A DNA stretch of 64,000 nucleotides from Riemerella anatipestifer. Its GTDB lineage: Bacteria; Bacteroidota; Bacteroidia; Flavobacteriales; Weeksellaceae. The translations under genes were made by a program, and so were the position numbers. Below, piece by piece: positions 59,733 through 64,000 of the stretch. The DNA is taken from assembly GCF_035666175.1 (NCBI RefSeq), contig NZ_CP142016.1:1860001-1924000 (forward strand), in the 5' to 3' direction. The notes under the pieces were generated by a model. That model had not been told where the DNA came from. It made no database searches and saw nothing but the letters and a program-made list of their open reading frames with translations. Numbering within the stretch: the stretch's first letter is position 1; every line of letters starts with the position of its first letter.

Positions 59733-60656
59733 TTAAGCCATCAACTCAAGTCTGTCAGCCATTGATAGGGTTAGTTTATTTAAGTGTTCTCTGCACTTTT
59801 TTATTTGTTCATAGAGAGATTCAATCATCGTTTTGTCATATTGAAAATGAAAGACTTTAACTCTTAATAGTTCTGGGACTTCGTGAAAATTTGAAAACCA
59901 CTCTTTATGAACACTTGTGGATTGGCTGCAAAAATCCTCAAGACCTTCTTCTGTATAAATTAGATTTGATACTGTTTCGGTTACTAGGTCTATACATTCC
60001 TCCCTAACTTCCCCAAGATGATTAAATATGTTTTCTTTCCAGTCTAATCTTCTTAATTCGTCTTCTACTATCTTAAATGGAGTGTCTATTAAGCAATACA
60101 CTAATTCTGCTTCTTTTAGCCCCGTGAGTTCCATATAGCCTTGAACCTGCCACTCATAGTCTTTAGTTGGAGTTTCTTCTGCATATAGAGGGAAAGTTTT
60201 AAAGCTCCAGCTACTTTTAATATCTCTAACTTTACCTTGTATATTGTCAGGTGTCCCTTTGATAAAATCGTTAGAAAAATGTTTTTCATTCTTCATAAAC
60301 AATTTGCCAGTAACCCTTGTATAAAGACTTATAGACTTTTCTTCAACTTGAATACCCTTGTCAAGGTATTTGTTCGTGATATGGTTATCTCTTCCAAAAG
60401 CGACCCCTTTATGAATATCTGACAAGTGTGTTTTTACACTCGCTGATAATTCGGGTTTTTGGTTCTTTTTAGCCAATAAATCTCCGCAGGTTTGGATTTG
60501 CTTATCGGTAATTTTACCCGCCTTCATTTTTTCTCGCAAAGCAATTAGGGTTCTTTCCTGATTAGGCGTTAAGGCAGGATTTACCCCAACCATTAACTTT
60601 CCTAATTGAGAACATCTAAAAAGATGATTGTTGAAGCTTAAAGACAGTGCGTTCAT
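59733..60656 (-). CDS. PD-(D/E)XK exonuclease (YqaJ/lambda-exonuclease-like) of the recombination pair
   Basis: The 307-residue protein has the nuclease core FIKGTPDNIQGKVRDIKSSWS (Asp...Asp-x-Lys) followed by DYEWQVQGYM, the Gln-containing motif of YqaJ-like nucleases. It resects dsDNA ends to ssDNA for RecT. It overlaps recT by one base. Confidence 0.82.
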   Translation of the reverse strand: MNALSLSFNNHLFRCSQLGKLMVGVNPALTPNQERTLIALREKMKAGKITDKQIQTCGDLLAKKNQKPELSASVKTHLSDIHKGVAFGRDNHITNKYLDKGIQVEEKSISLYTRVTGKLFMKNEKHFSNDFIKGTPDNIQGKVRDIKSSWSFKTFPLYAEETPTKDYEWQVQGYMELTGLKEAELVYCLIDTPFKIVEDELRRLDWKENIFNHLGEVREECIDLVTETVSNLIYTEEGLEDFCSQSTSVHKEWFSNFHEVPELLRVKVFHFQYDKTMIESLYEQIKKCREHLNKLTLSMADRLELMA

Positions 60657-61543
60657 TATTTGGTTAAGTCTTTTAATTTTTTATCATAAAGCTCTTTCAC
60701 TTCGCTGTTTTCTTCTATGAAAGGCTCTGCTTCTTGCAGTTGCTCTATATTTTGAGCGTTATTTATAAACTCAACAATTCGTTGTTGTTCCTCTTGTATA
60801 TTTTCTGCTTCAATATCAATGATATTATCTACATAGTTATACTTTCCTTCTTTAGGCTGAACGGCTTGGTCGGCTAATTGTGCCGTCTGCAATTCAATAC
60901 TCATAATGCCCCATTTGCTGATGGTGTTTTTGAGTACCGTTTTTTTAGCCATAGCGTGGAATTTATCTTTCTCATTCCAAGGAGAAAAAGACCCTTTACC
61001 GTAGGCTTGAGAATATTTTTTAGCGTGATTTATAACCTCTTCTTTGCTCCAGTAGGATAATTTTTCTAGTCCGTTTATCAATTTGAAATAAGCAGCATAA
61101 CCAACTATATCGCCTTTGCCTTCTATGTTAAAATCAGCGACCAACTCTTCTGTAAGCCTGTTAAAAGACTTAAATTGATTCTCATAAACTTCTGTTACAT
61201 TTATTCGAGAGTATTGCCCTGTTCTTAAAGCCAGTTGCACATAGCCTTTCCAACCCATTTGAAATTGTGCCTCCCCTTTATATGGTACTATCCAAGAAAA
61301 GCCTAAATTGGGGTTTATAGGAAGGTCCAATATTGCTGCTGTAACTGCTGCGGTAAGTACTGTGTTTGGATCTGCATTAGCTAATTGTTCGCTATTGTTT
61401 ACTATTTGTAATACAGAGGAAATAAACCCCTGTGATTTTTTGCCTAATAGTTGATTAAATCTTTTTTGTATATGGGCTTTTTGAAATAAAGACTTTGTGC
61501 TTAACGCCTCTTCTTCTTTTTTTTGTAATGCTTGATTTTCCAT
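60656..61543 (-). CDS. recT: RecT family single-strand annealing protein
   Basis: The 295-residue protein has the RecT core: TAAVTAAILDLPINPNLGFSWIVPYKG (about 68-94), FQMGWKGYVQLALRTGQY, and WNEKDKFHAMAKKTVLKN. With the downstream exonuclease and SSB-like protein it forms a phage recombination set. Catalytic motifs are intact. Confidence 0.92.
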   Translation of the reverse strand: MENQALQKKEEEALSTKSLFQKAHIQKRFNQLLGKKSQGFISSVLQIVNNSEQLANADPNTVLTAAVTAAILDLPINPNLGFSWIVPYKGEAQFQMGWKGYVQLALRTGQYSRINVTEVYENQFKSFNRLTEELVADFNIEGKGDIVGYAAYFKLINGLEKLSYWSKEEVINHAKKYSQAYGKGSFSPWNEKDKFHAMAKKTVLKNTISKWGIMSIELQTAQLADQAVQPKEGKYNYVDNIIDIEAENIQEEQQRIVEFINNAQNIEQLQEAEPFIEENSEVKELYDKKLKDLTK

Positions 61544-61556
61544 TTCTCTGTATTTT

Positions 61557-61748
61557 TTATCTTCTGTTTTTAGATTTGCTTATGAATATTACCGCCAATA
61601 CTATAATTATCCCTAATCCGAATAGTATTAACATTGGCGACAGAACCAACCACCAAGACCAGTCTATATGTTTCGTTAATTTTAATGTGATGAACAATAA
61701 GGTTAGTAGGCTTATAAATCCTACGCTTTTGTTTGTTGCTGTTTCCAT
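61557..61748 (-). CDS. Two-helix small membrane protein
   Basis: The 63-residue protein has two hydrophobic segments (about 9-22 and 30-57) and a basic end (SKSKNRR). It lies directly upstream of recT. Function unknown. Confidence 0.5.
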   Translation of the reverse strand: METATNKSVGFISLLTLLFITLKLTKHIDWSWWLVLSPMLILFGLGIIIVLAVIFISKSKNRR

Positions 61749-61778
61749 TTTCTAATTGTTTTTTTATTTGAAATTTTA

Positions 61779-61892
61779 TTAATCTACACATCCAAATGCA
61801 CAAATAGGATTGATACAATAACCACCATTTGGACACTTTTTGAAGAACTTTTGTTTTAATAACTTTCTTCTGTTTTTCAGCTTTGTTTTCAC
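61779..61892 (-). CDS. Possible 37-residue Cys-rich peptide
   Basis: A GTG-started frame ends KKCPNGGYCINPICAFGCVD, with a C-x5-C-x4-C-x3-C pattern after a very basic N-terminus. A longer frame without Cys order overlaps in another phase. Weakly supported. Confidence 0.3.
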   Translation of the reverse strand: MKTKLKNRRKLLKQKFFKKCPNGGYCINPICAFGCVD

Positions 61893-62006
61893 AATGTTTT
61901 ATTTTCTTAGTTGTCTTATTTGCTCCCGCCGTGTACCTGCCTCACGGAGTATGCTTTTCGGGAAAAATCACTAAATTTGTTTTGTTAGATTTCAAATTTT
62001 TGTGAT

Positions 62007-62198
62007 ATGATACCTGTTAGGTCTTCTGTAATAAGAGCAGTGGATTATGATGCACGCTCTATGAGACTTTTTATATTGTTTCACTCGGGTTCTACTTATG
62101 TTTATCATCGAGTGCCTGAACGAATTTTTACAGGATTATTAAGAGCCTCGTCCAAGGGTCGCTATTTTAATGCCTACATTCGGGACAGTTACTCGTAG
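62007..62198 (+). CDS. KTSC domain protein
   Basis: The 63-residue protein is a complete KTSC domain: SSVIRAVDYDARSMRLFILFHSGSTYVYHRVP, then LLRASSKGRYFNAYIRDSY. The family is named after the C-terminus of some lysyl-tRNA synthetases; its function in phages is unknown. It is on the plus strand, against all neighbours, with TAAATTTG at 61972-61979, and overlaps the 3' end of the convergent gene by 32 bp. Confidence 0.82.
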   Translation: MIPVRSSVIRAVDYDARSMRLFILFHSGSTYVYHRVPERIFTGLLRASSKGRYFNAYIRDSYS

Positions 62199-62379
62199 GC
62201 TTTATTTGATAGGCGTTTTCTTTTATCCATTCGTAAGATACCTCTTGCGGGTTTCTGTCTATTGCCCAAAGCCCTATGGTTATAGACTCGTGATACTTTA
62301 ATCTTTCTATCTCTTTGATTTCTTCTTTTAATATTTTTTGCACCATTGGTGTTATAAGTTTTTGAACTATTTTTTTCAT
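62167..62379 (-). CDS. Small phage protein with CPEC end
   Basis: The 70-residue helical protein MKKIVQKLITPMVQKILKEE... ends in NCPECRH, a possible half metal site. It converges on the KTSC gene. Function unknown. Confidence 0.5.
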   Translation of the reverse strand: MKKIVQKLITPMVQKILKEEIKEIERLKYHESITIGLWAIDRNPQEVSYEWIKENAYQIKPTSNCPECRH

Positions 62380-62476
62380 AGTTATACCTTTTGTATATTA
62401 GTTTGAAAACAACCCGTAACCTTTCTTAACTGGCAACAACCATAGGTAGTAACCTATTCGCTTTGCCTTTTGTGTT

Positions 62477-62662
62477 TTATATTGCTTTATCTTCGCTTTC
62501 ATCTCTGAAAAAGTTTGTGATTTCTTGCTCTTTGATATTCATAAAAAGACTCATCAACAAAAGCCCTGTTGCAGTTGTTAAAGCCCCTATATCGTGGCTT
62601 TCTGAAACTAGAAAGGCGTATATAATTGCTGTTATTGTTGTTATTTTTGATAGTATTTTCAT
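62477..62662 (-). CDS. Small membrane protein
   Basis: The 61-residue protein has two hydrophobic segments (about 4-20 and 26-43) and an acidic tail. Its ATG overlaps the stop of the preceding 40-residue gene (ATGA). Function unknown. Confidence 0.5.
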   Translation of the reverse strand: MKILSKITTITAIIYAFLVSESHDIGALTTATGLLLMSLFMNIKEQEITNFFRDESEDKAI

Positions 62663-62781
62663 TTTTTGGACTTTTTAAAGAAGTGGTTTAGAATTACTCT
62701 CTCAAAGCTGTTGGCTTCTTGGTATTTTTTACCATTGATAAGCCAATAGCCGTTTTGATTATTTATTTTTATATAATTCAT
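62659..62781 (-). CDS. 40-residue small phage protein
   Basis: The frame MNYIKINNQNGYWLINGKKY... overlaps the genes on both sides (23 bp upstream, ATGA downstream), a pattern of a genuine coupled early gene. Function unknown. Confidence 0.5.
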   Translation of the reverse strand: MNYIKINNQNGYWLINGKKYQEANSFERVILNHFFKKSKK

Positions 62782-63094
62782 TTTTTAGGTCTGCTAGATG
62801 ATACTCTAGTTCTAAATCTTCGCCTTCTTGGTTTTCATATAGCTTTTGTTTCGCTATATTTACCCAGCCTTTTTGGGCTTCTTCTGACATTTGGAGGTCT
62901 TTTGGATAAAGATTTTCATCTGTGATACATACCTCTCCAAACTCATCTACTGTTACTAAAACCGTGTCGTCTTCGTCTATTGCGAACCATACGGTCGGGG
63001 TAGTATTTCTACTCTTGTAATTGAACCCAAAATCGTTAAATTTTAAGGTTTCTAAGTTTTGTTGTATATTTGCCATGCTTTTAATGTTGTTCAT
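62759..63094 (-). CDS. Phage early hypothetical protein
   Basis: The 111-residue acidic protein has FNDFGFNYKSRNTTPTVWFAIDEDDTVLVTVDEFGEV. A second Met at residue 7 is an alternative start. No family recognised. Confidence 0.5.
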   Translation of the reverse strand: MNNIKSMANIQQNLETLKFNDFGFNYKSRNTTPTVWFAIDEDDTVLVTVDEFGEVCITDENLYPKDLQMSEEAQKGWVNIAKQKLYENQEGEDLELEYHLADLKNELYKNK

Positions 63095-63120
63095 ATTTTT
63101 AAATATGGATTAAACTATCC

Positions 63121-63150
63121 GCCCTCTGATAGCCGTTAGAGGGCTTTTTT
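63121..63150 (+). terminator. Hairpin with plus-strand T-tract
   Basis: GCCCTCT / AGAGGGC with a 10-nt loop is followed by T6 on the plus strand. It overlaps the 3' end of the excisionase-like gene and may stop plus-strand readthrough toward the early promoter. Confidence 0.45.
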
Positions 63151-63423
63151 ATTTAGCCACTCTTTGTAGTAGGCAACCGAACTTTTTAAAAAAGTTTTCA
63201 TCTTACCTTTACCTCTACTGCCTTTGTCTATTACTTTCAGAGGGCAGTCGTAGTGTCTTAGGTCTTTTTTTATCTTTTCAATAGAAACCCCTACATATTC
63301 GGCAACATCTTTTATAGTAGGTATTTCTATATCTTGCCACTCTATCTTTTTTATAAAGAGGTTGTAGGTTGATTCAGGAACCAATACATAACCTTTGGGT
63401 ATTTGAGGTGTTGTCATAAACAT
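63136..63423 (-). CDS. Putative excisionase-like / HTH DNA-binding protein
   Basis: The 95-residue protein has a winged HTH-like segment IPTIKDVAEYVGVSIEKIKKDLRHYD (about 34-59) and a basic end with KGKMKTFL. Size and place after the first early gene suggest a regulator or excisionase. Overlaps the upstream HTH gene by one base. Confidence 0.55.
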   Translation of the reverse strand: MFMTTPQIPKGYVLVPESTYNLFIKKIEWQDIEIPTIKDVAEYVGVSIEKIKKDLRHYDCPLKVIDKGSRGKGKMKTFLKSSVAYYKEWLNKKAL

Positions 63424-63629
63424 TATTTTTGTTTTTTCTCAAATATTTCTTCTTGAGTTAGCCCTGTTATCTTATTGATAGCATCAATAACTATCAAATT
63501 GGCTATTTTATCGTTCTCTTTTGAAAGCCATCTGTTCAATGTGCTTCTTGAAATATCCAACTCTAGACACAAAGCCGATTTTATTTTATCGGGTCTTAAC
63601 TTTTCTTTTAATTGTTTTGATATTCTCAT
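63423..63629 (-). CDS. Small HTH regulator at the head of the early operon (Cro-like)
   Basis: The 68-residue protein contains the HTH SALCLELDISRSTLNRWLSKEN (about 18-39). It is the first gene transcribed from the early promoter, where Cro-like proteins are usual. It may bind the ATTTG-N6-CAAAT palindrome found at its own promoter and at the Panacea operon. Confidence 0.65.
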   Translation of the reverse strand: MRISKQLKEKLRPDKIKSALCLELDISRSTLNRWLSKENDKIANLIVIDAINKITGLTQEEIFEKKQK

Positions 63630-63651
63630 ATATATTTATATTTTTGAATAC

Positions 63652-63674
63652 TTAAATTTGATAATGCAAATATA
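63652..63674 (-). promoter_or_regulatory. Phage early promoter and palindromic operator
   Basis: The minus-strand TATATTTG box (complement of 63667-63674) overlaps the palindrome ATTTG-N6-CAAAT (63656-63671). A CTTG about 21 bp upstream is a near -33 element. The 23-base block repeats at 23335-23357 with one difference. Confidence 0.72.
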
Positions 63675-63759
63675 CAAGAAAATACAACATAAATACAAGT
63701 TTTTAATTGTAATTTATTGTATTTTATTTTTAATGTTTTGAAAATCAGATTGAAAAAAT

Positions 63760-64000
63760 ATGAGTTTAGGAGATAGCTTTAATCATAATGACTTCAATAG
63801 GCTAAAGGAGTTTGATTTTGATGCTTATATTGCTAAAAACTATAAGGATACAGAGCTTTCGGAAGTTTGTTTCGGTTCTATAGATGCAATCCAATTCAAA
63901 AAAATATTGAATAGAATAATATCTTGGTTTGGTAGGGTTATTAAATCAGATATGTTTTATTTGCTACCTGAATATTATATAAGTGAAAATGAAACTTATG
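63760..64000 (+). CDS. Divergent phage gene, 3' end outside the window
   Basis: The frame starts MSLGDSFNHNDFNRLKEFDF and is open to the edge (80 residues seen). It is divergent from the early operon, where repressor or lysogeny genes are usual. No HTH is visible in the part present, so it is not obviously a CI-like repressor. Confidence 0.6.
   Translation, partial: MSLGDSFNHNDFNRLKEFDFDAYIAKNYKDTELSEVCFGSIDAIQFKKILNRIISWFGRVIKSDMFYLLPEYYISENETY

Larger units (their letters stand above)
20839..64000. mobile_element. Tailed-phage prophage, right end outside the window
   Basis: Everything right of tRNA-Thr(GGT) is phage: integrase, lysis, fibre, portal, capsid, protease, tape measure, terminases, recombination, helicase and regulators. 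At least 43 kb is present. The left boundary is inferred from tRNA and integrase adjacency. The T-rich, small-gene, overlapping minus-strand layout contrasts with the chromosomal half. A long tape measure without sheath genes suggests siphovirus morphology. Two broken genes and an IS copy suggest it may be partly defective. Confidence 0.93.

Noticed and set aside
24878-64000. Prophage-wide recoding of TGA to Trp
   Set aside because: Several phage genes, including 53270-53584 and 56522-56686, end cleanly in TGA, and only one internal TGA was seen.
20839-64000. Second attachment site (attR) within the window
   Set aside because: No second copy of the tRNA-Thr(GGT) 3' end was noticed, and phage genes continue to the edge.
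1-64000. CRISPR array or rRNA operon
   Set aside because: No regularly spaced repeats with unique spacers and no rRNA signature sequences were seen.

Overview
The window is AT-rich DNA from a member of the Flavobacteriia, most likely Riemerella or a close Weeksellaceae relative. The evidence is a fused ccoNO cbb3 oxidase gene, a PorV-type outer-membrane protein, SpmAB-like and RaiA/HPF genes of Bacteroidetes type, promoters of the TTTG-N19-21-TAnnTTTG class throughout, and an IS982-family element resembling the ISRa1 type known from Riemerella anatipestifer. The genus call rests on recognition, not on a database search.

Positions 1-20838 are core chromosome. In order they carry: ribosomal genes rplM-rpsI-rpsB (rpsB is cut by the window edge); a SufT-like protein, a DEDD exonuclease and a fused SpmA/SpmB membrane protein; UDP-glucose dehydrogenase; a complete cbb3 oxidase locus (SafE-like, FixH, CcoG, CcoP, CcoQ, CcoNO, CcoS, copper P-type ATPase) with a divergent Crp/Fnr regulator; panB, an RluA-type pseudouridine synthase, a PorV-like protein, an EamA transporter, rpsU, a XerC-like recombinase and hpf; and a tRNA cluster Thr(TGT)-Tyr(GTA)-Gly(TCC)-Thr(GGT).

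From about 20839 to the right edge (64000) lies one large tailed-phage prophage, integrated at the 3' end of tRNA-Thr(GGT), with its integrase next to the junction. The second attachment site is outside the window. Most phage genes run on the minus strand, so phage order reads from high to low coordinates. The early genes come first (63.6-52.5 kb): HTH regulators, RecT, a PD-(D/E)XK exonuclease, an SSB-like protein with a DDDLPF tail, a replication-initiation-like protein, DnaB, a DUF4942 methyltransferase, a PAPS-reductase-like protein, a MazG-like protein and many small proteins. Next are a VRR-NUC nuclease and the terminases (52.4-50.3), a first tail block (49.6-47.3), a second tail block with the tape measure (41.9-35.1), then protease/scaffold, capsid, portal and fibre (34.2-26.9), and lysis (26.5-23.5). 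Head genes lying downstream of tail genes is not the usual siphophage order.

Accessory cassettes sit in the gaps between late modules. One is an immunity-like island at 42.0-47.2 kb: an IS982 copy, a lipoprotein, a DUF3800 protein, a structured RNA upstream of an antirepressor operon that strongly recalls the P1 c4-icd-ant arrangement, and a RexA/RexB-like pair. Another is HicAB at 34.3-35.1 kb, with its own promoter, operator and terminator. Next to the integrase is a Panacea-domain toxin-antitoxin pair whose promoter shares a 22/23-base operator block with the early phage promoter. Several late modules restart at promoters that share an AGTAAA-N7-TTTACT element. The lysis region holds a candidate unimolecular spanin and a small protein resembling the Acb2/Tad1 nucleotide-sponge family.

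Some lesions suggest the prophage may be decaying. An adenine methyltransferase is broken by an in-frame TGA at an expected Trp, and a portal-like gene is split by one base in an A5 run. All functional statements come from reading the sequence and knowing the families; no search was run.
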